DNA of 64,000 nt from an uncultured bacterium (GTDB lineage: Bacteria > Bacillota_I > Bacilli_A > RFN20 > CAG-826), in NCBI GenBank assembly GCA_949297805.1, contig CASFTG010000002.1, positions 141,871 to 205,870 on the forward strand, in the 5' to 3' direction. A program made the translations under genes and the position numbers. The notes beneath the pieces were generated by a model. That model saw only the letters and a list, made by a program, of their open reading frames with translations. It searched no databases and had not been told where the DNA came from. Shown here one piece after another: positions 47,394-55,787 of this stretch. Position 1 is the first letter of the stretch, and each line of letters starts with the position of its first letter.

Positions 47394-47681
47394 ATGGGAA
47401 AGTACGAAATCATGTACATCCTCTCCGCTGGGCTTGATGAAGCCGCCCGCAACGCGGAGATGGAGAAAGTCCATGGCATCCTGACCGCCAACAAGGCGAC
47501 CATCCGGAATGTCAATGCCTGGGGCGTCCGCGAATTTGCCTATCCGATCAAAAAGCAAACCAAGGGTTTCTACGTCGTGCTCAAAGTCACGGCCGATGCC
47601 GCTTGCCTGAAAGAATTTGATCGGGTCTGCAAACTCGACAACCAAGTCATCCGTTTCCTCATCACCGTCGATAAAGACTAA
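47394..47681 (+). CDS. rpsF: Ribosomal protein bS6
   Basis: 95-residue small-subunit protein that binds with bS18 to the 16S platform. It opens MGKYEIMYILSAGLDE and has the conserved GVREFAYPIKKQTKGFYVVL and DNQVIRFLITVDKD. AGGAGG precedes the ATG. It heads the classic rpsF-ssb-rpsR operon. Confidence 0.97.
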   Translation: MGKYEIMYILSAGLDEAARNAEMEKVHGILTANKATIRNVNAWGVREFAYPIKKQTKGFYVVLKVTADAACLKEFDRVCKLDNQVIRFLITVDKD

Positions 47682-47705
47682 AGAACAAACAGGAGGACTT
47701 AATTT

Positions 47706-48170
47706 ATGGTCAATAACGTTGTGCTCGTCGGCCGCTTAACCCGCGACCCCGAGACCCGCCGGACCTCAAACGGGACCGCGGTGGCTTCCTTCACCATCGC
47801 CGTCGATGATTCCCGTCGGGGCCCAAACGGAGAAAAAGTCACCATCTTCATGCCGGTTTCCGTCTTCGGGAAATCCGCTGACACCGTCGTCAAGTTCACT
47901 AAGAAAGGGAGCTTGGTCGGGGTCATCGGCCGCTTAACCCAACGGAAATACGTCCGCCGGACCGACAACGTCGAGGTCACCTCGACCGAAGTCGTCGCCA
48001 ATCAGGTGGAATTCATGGAGCCAAAGGATAAAAACGTCTCCGATTCCGGCTATGTGAGCGATGCTCCGACCAACGCTGGCCCGTCCTCGCAAGTTCAAGA
48101 TGACGTTTCCGAAGGGAAGAACCTTGATTCCCTCGACCTCGATTTGGCCGAGGACAACCTCCCCTTCTAA
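47706..48170 (+). CDS. ssb: Single-stranded DNA-binding protein
   Basis: 154-residue SSB: an N-terminal OB fold (MVNNVVLVGRLTRDPETRRT; GTAVASFTIAVDDS; GSLVGVIGRLTQRKY), a disordered linker and the acidic tail ending DNLPF, equivalent to the protein-docking DDDIPF tip. A GGAGG lies 8 nt upstream. Second gene of the rpsF operon. Confidence 0.97.
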   Translation: MVNNVVLVGRLTRDPETRRTSNGTAVASFTIAVDDSRRGPNGEKVTIFMPVSVFGKSADTVVKFTKKGSLVGVIGRLTQRKYVRRTDNVEVTSTEVVANQVEFMEPKDKNVSDSGYVSDAPTNAGPSSQVQDDVSEGKNLDSLDLDLAEDNLPF

Positions 48171-48201
48171 TTAGCAAAAAAGAAAGAAAGGACCTACCTC
48201 A

Positions 48202-48426
48202 ATGGCTTATAAGAAAATCCGTTCGCGCCGGAAGGTCTGCTACTTCAAGAAGAACAAGATCAAATACGTCGACTACAAAGACGTTGAGACCCTTCAGAAG
48301 TTCATCTCGCCTGATGGCAAGATCACTCCGCGCGCCATGACCGGCACCAGCGCCAAGTATCAACGGCAACTGGCCACCGCGATCAAGAATGCCCGCTTCA
48401 TGGGCCTTCTCACCCAAGTCAAGTAA
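48202..48426 (+). CDS. rpsR: Ribosomal protein bS18
   Basis: 74-residue basic protein of the 30S platform. The family core is visible: [18 protein letters not shown], then [20 protein letters not shown] and [11 protein letters not shown]. Third gene of the rpsF operon, with GAAAGGA upstream and a terminator downstream. Confidence 0.97.
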   Translation: MAYKKIRSRRKVCYFKKNKIKYVDYKDVETLQKFISPDGKITPRAMTGTSAKYQRQLATAIKNARFMGLLTQVK

Positions 48427-48477
48427 TCGCGCTTAATACTAAGGAACCTATCTTCCTTGGTTAAATGATTTACATCC

Positions 48478-48507
48478 AAAGGACTCCCGACTCGGGGGTC
48501 CTTTTTT
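48478..48507 (+). terminator. Terminator after rpsR
   Basis: An 11-bp stem (AAGGACTCCCG / CGGGGGTCCTT, one G-U pair) with a short loop, ending in six T residues. It separates the rpsF operon from the ESCRT-like operon. Confidence 0.9.
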
Positions 48508-48568
48508 GCGTATATTTCCTTGTTTTTCCAAATATTCCGCGGTTCAAGACACAAGAGACTTGATGAAG

Positions 48569-48613
48569 TTGACGTCAAAATCTTTTGCCCCCTTAATCAT
48601 GTGCGCTTAAAAT
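48569..48613 (+). promoter_or_regulatory. Predicted promoter and palindrome of the ESCRT-like operon
   Basis: -35 TTGCCC (48585-48590), 17-bp spacer, -10 TAAAAT (48608-48613), starting transcription ~20 nt before the ATG at 48642. A perfect 10-bp palindrome TTGACGTCAA (48569-48578) ends 6 bp upstream of the -35 and may bind an activator or repressor. No other promoter is obvious until after the lipoprotein gene, so eight kilobases may depend on this one. Confidence 0.5.
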
Positions 48614-48641
48614 GAGTCAGTTATCAAAGGACTGGAAAACT

Positions 48642-49728
48642 ATGGCCAAGAAAGACGTCTACACCCTCAACAACGGCGATCTCTCGATCAACGATCTCAA
48701 AAAACGCGATTTGAAGAATCTGACGGAAATCAAGTTTGCCGGGGACAACGACGCTTTGTTCTGGCGCTTCTCGGCCGACATCCTGAACCCCAAGGCGGAA
48801 GTGATCGTCGACGACACCCATGAGGTTGTCTTCGTCAAGGATGGCATGCTGCTTGGCGTGTTCGAGGGGGGGGCGTTATCCAGTCTTCGACTACAAGAAG
48901 GGGCTCTTCGGAGCTAAGAAGGTCGGGGCTTGCACCGTTGACCTTCTCTTCATCTCCAAGACCGCGCGTTTAAACGTTAAGTGGGGCACCACCTCGCCTT
49001 TTGCTTTCCGCGACGAACTGACGGATATTCTGGTTCACGTCCGGGCTTTCGGCGAATTCGAGGTCCGGGTCCAGAACTCGAAGAAGTTCTATACCGAGTT
49101 AGTCGGGGCCGATAAGAATTTCACTATCGAGGATTTGCAACGCCGCCTTATGCAGCGGCTCCTTTCCTTCATTGAGCCGAGCGTTTATCGGAAGCTGAAA
49201 GAAAAACACATTCCTTTCGAGGACATCGCCATCTATAAGCTGGACATCGCCGACGCCCTCAAAAAGCAATTGGGCGAGATCTTTGCTTCCGACTATGGAT
49301 TGGAAGTCTGCTCCTTTACTTTTGGCCAGATTTCTCCGAGCGAAGAGGAAATCGAGATGCTGGAGGCCAAGCGGAAGGAGATAAAAGGCAACGAGCAATA
49401 TAAGAAAGACGCGAAGGAAATCGCCGCCGAGCTCGAAAGGCTTGATGACAAGAATTTCGAACGGAAAAAGATCCTCCATTCGTTGAAGGCCGAAGATAGC
49501 GAAAAATACTATGACGTCTTGAAGACGCTGGGTTGGCCCGATGGCGAAAAGCCGGAGCCGAGGAAGACGATGGTTTGCCCGGTTTGCCATGCCAAATACG
49601 GGGCCGATGTCAAGTTCTGCCCCAATGACGGGGCGAAGCTATTCGAGGACGGGATTTGTCCGTCTTGCCACAAAAAGGTTCCGGAAGGGGCGGCTTTCTG
49701 CCCCTATTGCGGACATAAGCTTGGCTAA
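48642..49728 (+). pseudogene. SPFH-domain protein with C-terminal zinc ribbons (YdjI-like), frameshifted at a G8 tract
   Basis: Two frames together encode a ~361-residue protein. Frame 1 (from ATG 48642, AAAGGA upstream) gives the N-terminus through EVVFVKDGMLLGVFEGG; after eight G residues at 48866-48873 the sense continues in another frame as RYPVFDYKKGLFGAKKVGA. Seven G residues would restore one frame. The family is the stomatin/prohibitin-like SPFH group with C-terminal zinc ribbons (B. subtilis YdjI type): LVHVRAFGEFEVRVQNSKKF is the SPFH core, and CPVC, CPND, CPSC and CPYC pairs end the protein. YdjI-type proteins recruit PspA to membranes, fitting the ESCRT-like neighbours. Alternatives: assembly error, true decay, phase variation or programmed shifting. 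Confidence 0.8.
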
Positions 49729-49751
49729 TTGGCTAATAGGAGGTCATGACC

Positions 49752-50117
49752 ATGTTTTTCCGAAACAAGAATTCCCATTATAAAGAAGAGATTAAATCGC
49801 GGAACCGAATTGGGGAGATAACCGCCTCAATCAACGTGCTTCTTGATCAAGTCAAAGGAAAGGATGACAAAACCTACGCTGAGCTGCAGAAGTTCGGCGA
49901 GGAAATCAATGGTCTTTTCCCACGGGCCGATGCCGAGAAAGAGGAAAAGAAAATCAAGAATGCCCTTGAGGACCTTTCGATTGAAATCAATCGGTCGATC
50001 AAGAAGGAGGATTTCGCCTCCGATAAATTGGCCTCAGCCCTCGAAGAGGTCAGCTTAACCATATCCAAGAGGAAATACATGGCCACTTCTTACTCGACCA
50101 AAGAGGAGAAGTTCTGA
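49752..50117 (+). CDS. Small helical protein in ESCRT-like operon
   Basis: 121-residue protein with no family I can name. It is almost entirely helical and charged (YKEEIKSRNRIGEITASINV; EKEEKKIKNALEDLSIEINR; FASDKLASALEEVSLTISKR), without signal peptide or membrane segment. AGGAGG has 8-nt spacing to this ATG; an ATG at 49746 is too close. Its stop overlaps the next start (TGATG). Size and helical pattern would suit an accessory or truncated ESCRT-III-like subunit or an adaptor, but this is inference from context. Confidence 0.7.
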   Translation: MFFRNKNSHYKEEIKSRNRIGEITASINVLLDQVKGKDDKTYAELQKFGEEINGLFPRADAEKEEKKIKNALEDLSIEINRSIKKEDFASDKLASALEEVSLTISKRKYMATSYSTKEEKF

Positions 50118-50701
50118 TGTGGCCGTTCCGAAAAAACCGTTATAAGAAGCTCAAGCGCGAGGAAGTGGTGGAAGCCATCATCGAGCTCGATAATCGCGAA
50201 GAGGCTTTGGAAAAGGAAATCGCCGAGTCAGCCGCTAAGGAAAAGGCGTTGCTCGCCAAAGGGCGGCAAGAGGCCAACCGCGATATCCGGCTGCTCTACG
50301 CAAAGAAAATCGAAGCCGGCAAGAAAGAACGGCAGGATCTGCTGCAACGTTCCCTTTACCTCTTGTATAACCTTCAGCTATTGAAGAAACTCAAAAGCGC
50401 CATCGATGACAAGGAATTCATCCAAGCGACCTCGGACGTTTCCCTCATCGACCTTTTAGCCGATCAGAAGAACTTAGCCAAGTTCCTCAATGGGGCTTTG
50501 CAGACCAAGGTCAAAGCCGAGGACATCATGACCAGCGCCGATGACGTCTTCAAGGAAGTGAGTGAAAGCTATGCCCCGAACGAGAAAATCTACGGGGTCA
50601 ACGAATCGGACGACCAATTGCTGGCCATGTTCGAAGAAGCCGAGGATGAACCAAGCCTCAATAAAGAGGAAGAAGGAGGGAACACCGATGTCGATCTTTA
50701 A
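50117..50701 (+). CDS. Coiled-coil ESCRT-III-like protein, first copy
   Basis: 194-residue cytosolic protein. A basic start (MWPFRKNRYKKLKREEVVEA) leads into a long charged helical hairpin (residues ~15-110, EALEKEIAESAAKEKALLAK then YLLYNLQLLKKLKSAIDDKE), then a helix (IMTSADDVFKEVSESYA) and a strongly acidic tail with DDQLLAMFEEAEDE. A basic amphipathic N-terminus, long alpha1-alpha2 hairpin and acidic C-terminus with an MIT-interacting-type helix is the ESCRT-III (Snf7/CHMP) plan. It overlaps the next gene by 14 bp. Sequence identity to known members is low, so the call rests on architecture and the adjacent Vps4-like gene; PspA-type or unrelated coiled coil are alternatives. Confidence 0.6.
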   Translation: MWPFRKNRYKKLKREEVVEAIIELDNREEALEKEIAESAAKEKALLAKGRQEANRDIRLLYAKKIEAGKKERQDLLQRSLYLLYNLQLLKKLKSAIDDKEFIQATSDVSLIDLLADQKNLAKFLNGALQTKVKAEDIMTSADDVFKEVSESYAPNEKIYGVNESDDQLLAMFEEAEDEPSLNKEEEGGNTDVDL

Positions 50702-51269
50702 GTCGAAGGAAGAGAAAGAGTTTGAGAAGAAACTTGTCCTGAAGCGGACCATCGCCGAGATGGGCAAGCAGCTCAAGAAACTCGAAGAACAGAAGGACTT
50801 TTATCTAGAGAAGGCCAAAGAAGCCAAACTCCATGGCCTTGGCAATGAGCTTTCCCTCGCCGTTTCGGCTTTGAAAAGCGCCATGTCCCAGGAAAAGCGC
50901 ATCCGGGAGATGAAGATCAATTTCGAGATCATGGTCTCCTTAAAGGACATGCTCAAGACCACTTCGGAGTTCCTTAATGGCATGGCGTCCTTATCGAAGG
51001 ACATGGTCAAACTGACTGACGATAAGCAATTCGCCGAGGTGTCGAAGCAATTCAGCTTAGCCATGCATAGCGCCGAGAAACAGCAGGAACGGATGGAGAT
51101 CTTCTTGGAGAATTCCAAGGATTCCTTCTCTTCCGTCTCCGACAAAGGCGACGTCACGACCAAAGACATCATGTCCTTGGTCAACGAGGGCTTAGGGCAA
51201 GACGGCCCGACTGACGAGGTGGATACCACCCTCGCGGAAATCGAAAGCAAACTGCAGAAAAATGGATGA
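50688..51269 (+). CDS. ESCRT-III/Snf7-like protein, second copy
   Basis: 193-residue protein opening MSIFKSKEEKEFEKKLVLKR. Residues ~10-75 form a helical hairpin with KEAKLHGLGNELSLAVSALK and MSQEKRIREMKINFEIMVSL. A CHMP1/2-like segment follows (LKTTSEFLNGMASLSKDMVK; FAEVSKQFSLAMHSAEKQQE; RMEIFLENSKDSF), then an acidic linker and a terminal helix DTTLAEIESKLQK. That helix resembles the MIM1 motif ((D/E)xxLxxRLxxL[KR]) by which eukaryotic ESCRT-III proteins bind the Vps4 MIT domain. AAGGAGG precedes the ATG. It overlaps the ATPase gene by 8 bp. Of the three small proteins this is the most convincing ESCRT-III relative; structure prediction would settle it. Confidence 0.7.
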   Translation: MSIFKSKEEKEFEKKLVLKRTIAEMGKQLKKLEEQKDFYLEKAKEAKLHGLGNELSLAVSALKSAMSQEKRIREMKINFEIMVSLKDMLKTTSEFLNGMASLSKDMVKLTDDKQFAEVSKQFSLAMHSAEKQQERMEIFLENSKDSFSSVSDKGDVTTKDIMSLVNEGLGQDGPTDEVDTTLAEIESKLQKNG

Positions 51270-52644
51270 CGCTTTCTTGATGGAGAAATACGACCACTAT
51301 TTTCGCCTGGCCAAACAAAGCGAGGCGAAAGGTAATGTCGAATCGGCCAAAAGGAATTATTACCTAGCGGCCAAAGAACTCCTTTTAGCGAGCAAAAACG
51401 CGACGCCTGAACTCAAAAAAGCCCGCATAAGTAAAGCCAATCGATTAAATCGCTACGCTGATGAGCTCAGCATCCCCCATCGGCAGAGACCGGCTTCTCC
51501 GGCTTCGGAAGACGGAGACTCCAAACCTTTTCAATGCATGGCGGCGCCTGACGTTTCCTTTGACGATATCGTCGGGCTCGAAGAAGCCAAACGCGAGATC
51601 AAGGTCGCGATGATTTACCCGCTTCTATACCCTGAGAAGTATCAACTCTATCGCAAATCCAGCGGCGGGGGCATTTTGCTTTATGGCCCGCCGGGGACTG
51701 GGAAGACGATGCTGGCTAAAGCCGTCGCCCATGAAGTCCAGGCCAAATTCTATTTAGTCCGCTCCTCCGATATCGTCTCCAAATGGGTTGGGGAATCGGA
51801 GAAGAACATCGCCGCCCTTTTCTCTTCGATTGGGAAAGAGGAGCGCAGCATCATCTTCATTGATGAGATGGATACCCTTTTCGCCTCTAGGGGGCAGGAT
51901 ATCCATAACGATCGCCGGGTCAACGAGTTCCTACAGCAAATCGATGGCTTCACCGGCAAGAATCCTAACCTGTTGCTGTTGGGTTCGACAAATAAGCCGT
52001 GGAGCATCGACAATGCCGCCCTCCGGAGCGGGCGCTTTTCCACGAAAATCTATATCCGCTTGCCCAATTTCATCGAACGCCGGGCGATGTTCGAGCGGAA
52101 TCTATCCGGCCTGCCGATTGGCGACGACGTCGATCTTGACCGGCTCGCCAGCCTTACCAATAACTTCTCCGGGGCCGATATCGCCTTGGTCTGCGACAAG
52201 GCTAAGGAACGCCCCCTCCTCGCTTCCTTCTCCTCCGACGTCGTCATCAATGTCATGATGGACGACTTCCTTAAGGAAATCCATGAGGTGCGGCAGCACA
52301 TTGACCTATCCGATATCCGCCGTTACGAAAAATACGCCGGGGTTCAAAGCGTGGAGCTTGAGGGCGATTCGTTGGATGAAATCGTCGTCCAAAACAAGAT
52401 ATTTGAGTATGAAGAGGGCCGCCAATACCAATTGGAATTCAAACTCAGCGGCATCCACAACCAAGTCTATTTGTCGGTTGCCGGTCGAAGGGTCAACATG
52501 ACCAAGAACGCCAACCATTACGTAAGCGACCCCTTCTTATTGGAAAAGCCCGGACGTTATCAAGTCGATGTCTTTGATAAGACCTGGATCGGGTCATTCC
52601 TGATCGAGGCCAAGCCAATCAATAAAACGGAGGTTAATCCATGA
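51262..52644 (+). CDS. Vps4/CdvC-like MIT-AAA ATPase
   Basis: 460-residue protein. Residues ~3-70 form a three-helix MIT-like domain (YFRLAKQSEAKGNVESAKRN; KKARISKANRLNRYADEL). A linker leads to a meiotic-clade AAA core: VSFDDIVGLEEAKREIK, Walker A GPPGTGKT (142-149), pore loop SKWVGESEKNI (Trp175), Walker B IIFIDEMD, sensor 1 in GSTNKPWSIDNAALRSGRF and KIYIRLPNFIERRAMF, all as in Vps4. FLKEIHEVRQHIDLSDIRRY then EKYAG matches the Vps4 C-terminal helix. About 95 extra residues (365-460) form a beta-rich domain not found in Vps4. Vps4 disassembles ESCRT-III filaments; the upstream neighbours would be its substrates (inference). It shares ATGA with the TIR gene. Confidence 0.88.
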   Translation: MDDAFLMEKYDHYFRLAKQSEAKGNVESAKRNYYLAAKELLLASKNATPELKKARISKANRLNRYADELSIPHRQRPASPASEDGDSKPFQCMAAPDVSFDDIVGLEEAKREIKVAMIYPLLYPEKYQLYRKSSGGGILLYGPPGTGKTMLAKAVAHEVQAKFYLVRSSDIVSKWVGESEKNIAALFSSIGKEERSIIFIDEMDTLFASRGQDIHNDRRVNEFLQQIDGFTGKNPNLLLLGSTNKPWSIDNAALRSGRFSTKIYIRLPNFIERRAMFERNLSGLPIGDDVDLDRLASLTNNFSGADIALVCDKAKERPLLASFSSDVVINVMMDDFLKEIHEVRQHIDLSDIRRYEKYAGVQSVELEGDSLDEIVVQNKIFEYEEGRQYQLEFKLSGIHNQVYLSVAGRRVNMTKNANHYVSDPFLLEKPGRYQVDVFDKTWIGSFLIEAKPINKTEVNP

Positions 52645-55600
52645 GCGACAATATTACTCGCTGCAGCCATTGCGGCGCCGCCCTTGATTTAACGAAGGCA
52701 AGCAATGGTTTTGTCCGTTGCGACTATTGCCAATCGGTCAATCCGGTCCTTGACTGCGGCGAAGAGGGCAGCAACCTCCTCAACGTCATTTACAAACGGC
52801 GGAACGAACTGAAGTTCGACGAATGCGAGGATACGATCGATTCTTGGCTTCCCAAGCTGAAAGCCGACCCCAAAGACAATGCCAGCTTGTTGGCTGAGCT
52901 TTATTTCCAAAAGTTCCTCTGTGGCTATGGCATCATCTACGTCGACGAAGACGGCAATTCGACCGAAAAGCCAACCCTCAACCGCCTTTCCGAACGGAGT
53001 TGCTTCGATGACTCCAATTTCCAGGAGGCGATGAAATACGCGAACGCCAACCAAAAGGACAGTTACGAGCAAGCCGTCCAGGAAATCGACGACATCCGCA
53101 AATTAGCCTGCGAGAAGCTTTCGACCGAGGAACCTTATGATGTCTTCCTTTCTTTGAAGGTCAAAACCTTGGATGGCAAAGGCTATACCGTCGATAACCA
53201 ACGGGCTAAAGAGATTTACGATCAACTGACTGCCGCCGGTTACCGGGTTTTCTATTCTGAGGTGACGCTGAAGCAAAAGGTCGGGGCGGAATATGAGCCG
53301 ATCATCTACCATGCTTTATCGACCGCCTCGGTGTTCTTATTGCTTTGCACCGACGATGTCGACAACATCCTTCAACCCTGGGTTCAAAACGAATGGTCGC
53401 GTTATCTTAAGCGGGTGCAGGAAAGCAAAGACGACTTGGCCCTTATCCCGGTCATCACCGATAAGGTTGATATCTCGGCCCTTCCGGCCAAACTCAAGAA
53501 ATTCCAGGCTTTGAAATACGATCCCCAGTTCTGGCCGTCGCTAGAGAAGATTCTGCGCACCACCATCAAGCGGAACGTCGGTTTCACCGCTAAGAAAAAG
53601 GAAGTCAAAATCGATATTAAGCCGATTCAGGTCGTGGAGAAGAAAATCGAGAAGACGGTTTTCGGCGGCAAGAAAGAGAAGATCGTCATCCCGGCTAACG
53701 ACGAGACCCGGCTTAAGCGCATCCTAGGTGAGATGTCCTCGATGGTTTCGGCCAAAAATCAGCGCAAGAAGAAAAAGGCGGCCCGTTATCGAGAACAATC
53801 GCTAAACGACCTCCAAACCTTATTAAAGGCCAATGACCGTTATTACCTCGCTTACTGGATCCTGTATCTCTTGCTTAATGGCATCGCCAATGAGGGCAAA
53901 CTATCCGAAACGTCTTTTAACTTGACCGCCAATGATTTGTCTGCCCTTGATAAGTGCTTTGCCTTGGCGCCGCAGGAATTCGTCGAGGAGAAGTTGAGCT
54001 TGCTCCGCAAGCAGTTCGACAATTCAATCACCGATGATACTTTCGCCTCGGCTCTGCCTTTATATGAGTTCCTCCTTAAATACGTCAATGAGAAGGGCGA
54101 GATTGAACTGGCCTATAACTTCGAGAACGCCGTGGCTCAGCATATTTCGGAGAGTCGCGACAAGAAGCCGAAGAACCTTGAATCCTCGGTTGATAAGGTC
54201 AGCGAGGCCGTCTATGGCGTTTTGACCAAAGGCGGGACCGAAAGGGTTGTTTCCTATTACGACCACCTTGCGACCGCTTACCGGAATGTCGGGAACTTCG
54301 CGGCTTCGGGGCAATACGTGAAGAAGGCCTTGGAATTATTCGAGGCCGATCCGACAGCTTTGTGGAACCAACTCCTCAACAAATACAAAATCTCCGGCAA
54401 CGAGAATCTGGCAAAATTGCTGAAAAACCCCCGCGAGGTGTATTTGACCATTGAGAAGATGCTCAAAGGCGGTTACCGGATTGAGAACCTGCACCAGAAC
54501 CGGCAGAACTACGTCACCCGGATCATCAACCTCTGCATCAATTATCTTAAGCTCAACGCCAAGAGCTCCTATCTTCTTTTCAAAGAAGTGGTTCAAGTCA
54601 TCCCCAATGCCAAGGAATACATGGATGACGAGGAATTCAACGAGTACTTTTACCAAATCGTCAGCGATTACGCCACCCGGAACCTTTGGGTTGGGCGGTA
54701 TAAGGAAGCCCGCGAATTCGCGGAGCTTTTGATTGCCAATAACCTCCAGACCCCCGAAACGTATTGGATCTTGCTCAAAGCGGGCTTGAAGAAGCCGACC
54801 AATTTCGATCTTTTGATGATCGATGAGAATCACGATTTCCAAATGGACAAGTCGAAGACCGATTACGATAACATCATTGCCGCCAGCCAAGCCTATGACG
54901 AGGCTAATTTCGGCAAGGGAAAGGGCAAATCGAAAGCCGTTTCCTGGTCGGCGGTCAACGACGATTTCCATGCGTTGTGGGATCGAATCGCCACCGAACG
55001 CCGAAGCATCCGTTCCCAGTTCGTCAAAACGCTTAAGGAAGCCAAGAAATATTTCCTCACTGTCTTCGACGGTGGGGAAAGCGAATCGGTCCAATATCTT
55101 TCCTCTTTGGTCAACAAAAGCACCGACGACTTGCTCACGGCCTTAAGCAGTATCCGGAGCGAGTACTATGGCAAGGCCAATTCCTTTGGCGATTCGCTGA
55201 GCGAGTCGAAACGGAGCAGCCGGAAAAAGAGCGTTGACTCGAAATACAAGAAGAAGCAATTTGTCTCGCTGCGGAATTCGAAATTCAGTCCCAATATCGC
55301 CTTCTTCACTTTATTCGCGCTCGCGGCCCCTTTGATGTTTCTACTATTAAGTTATTTCAACGTTAATGTTGGGATGGCTAACGCCTATATCAGTTTGTTT
55401 GTCGTCATTCCGCTAGGGTTGTTTTGGACTATCGCCTATAAAAAGGCGTATGGAGACAAACTGCCGCTTGTCCGGAAGCTATTCCCGTTGCTTGCCACGG
55501 CCGTTTTCGCCGCTTTGCCGTTCCTTCTTTTCCAAGAAAGCCTCATGGAGAGGACAAAGTTTGTCTTGGTCGAGTATCTGCCGATGATTGCCAGTATTCT

Positions 55601-55775
55601 CTTGGGGCTCGTTTACCTGTTTGAGAACCACGGGGTGCTGGCCTTCCGCAGCCGGCTTAATTCGATCCTCGCCATAATCGGCATCGCCGGTTCAATCGCT
55701 TTGACCTATGTTTTCCGGCTTGATCCCGATTCCTATTACTCTTTGCTCTACAATTTCCATTTCCCAGGATTATAA
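52641..55775 (+). CDS. Zinc-ribbon / TIR-domain / polytopic membrane protein
   Basis: 1044-residue protein. An N-terminal zinc ribbon has Cys8/Cys11 and Cys27/Cys30. A TIR domain spans ~165-310: YDVFLSLKVKTLDGKGYTVD, IYDQLTAAGYRVFYSEVTLK, ASVFLLLCTDD, and QPWVQNEWSRYL with Glu251 in the W-V-x-x-E context of the SARM1 catalytic glutamate. Residues ~330-870 are helical, in part TPR-like (HLATAYRNVGNFAASGQYVK, KALELFEADPTALWNQLL). Five hydrophobic helices end the protein (FFTLFALAAPLMFLLLSYF; ISLFVVIPLGLFWTIAY; LFPLLATAVFAALPFLLF; two more). Bacterial TIR domains commonly hydrolyse NAD+ in immunity; a protein-interaction role is the alternative. GGAGG precedes the ATG. Confidence 0.85.
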   Translation: MSDNITRCSHCGAALDLTKASNGFVRCDYCQSVNPVLDCGEEGSNLLNVIYKRRNELKFDECEDTIDSWLPKLKADPKDNASLLAELYFQKFLCGYGIIYVDEDGNSTEKPTLNRLSERSCFDDSNFQEAMKYANANQKDSYEQAVQEIDDIRKLACEKLSTEEPYDVFLSLKVKTLDGKGYTVDNQRAKEIYDQLTAAGYRVFYSEVTLKQKVGAEYEPIIYHALSTASVFLLLCTDDVDNILQPWVQNEWSRYLKRVQESKDDLALIPVITDKVDISALPAKLKKFQALKYDPQFWPSLEKILRTTIKRNVGFTAKKKEVKIDIKPIQVVEKKIEKTVFGGKKEKIVIPANDETRLKRILGEMSSMVSAKNQRKKKKAARYREQSLNDLQTLLKANDRYYLAYWILYLLLNGIANEGKLSETSFNLTANDLSALDKCFALAPQEFVEEKLSLLRKQFDNSITDDTFASALPLYEFLLKYVNEKGEIELAYNFENAVAQHISESRDKKPKNLESSVDKVSEAVYGVLTKGGTERVVSYYDHLATAYRNVGNFAASGQYVKKALELFEADPTALWNQLLNKYKISGNENLAKLLKNPREVYLTIEKMLKGGYRIENLHQNRQNYVTRIINLCINYLKLNAKSSYLLFKEVVQVIPNAKEYMDDEEFNEYFYQIVSDYATRNLWVGRYKEAREFAELLIANNLQTPETYWILLKAGLKKPTNFDLLMIDENHDFQMDKSKTDYDNIIAASQAYDEANFGKGKGKSKAVSWSAVNDDFHALWDRIATERRSIRSQFVKTLKEAKKYFLTVFDGGESESVQYLSSLVNKSTDDLLTALSSIRSEYYGKANSFGDSLSESKRSSRKKSVDSKYKKKQFVSLRNSKFSPNIAFFTLFALAAPLMFLLLSYFNVNVGMANAYISLFVVIPLGLFWTIAYKKAYGDKLPLVRKLFPLLATAVFAALPFLLFQESLMERTKFVLVEYLPMIASILLGLVYLFENHGVLAFRSRLNSILAIIGIAGSIALTYVFRLDPDSYYSLLYNFHFPGL

Positions 55776-55787
55776 GGAGGACCGACC

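Noticed and set aside
50117..51269. Reading the two helical proteins as ordinary PspA
   Set aside because: They lack the PspA opening and length (~220 residues), carry acidic MIM-like tails that PspA lacks, and sit beside a MIT-AAA ATPase; PspA-superfamily kinship in the broad sense is still possible.
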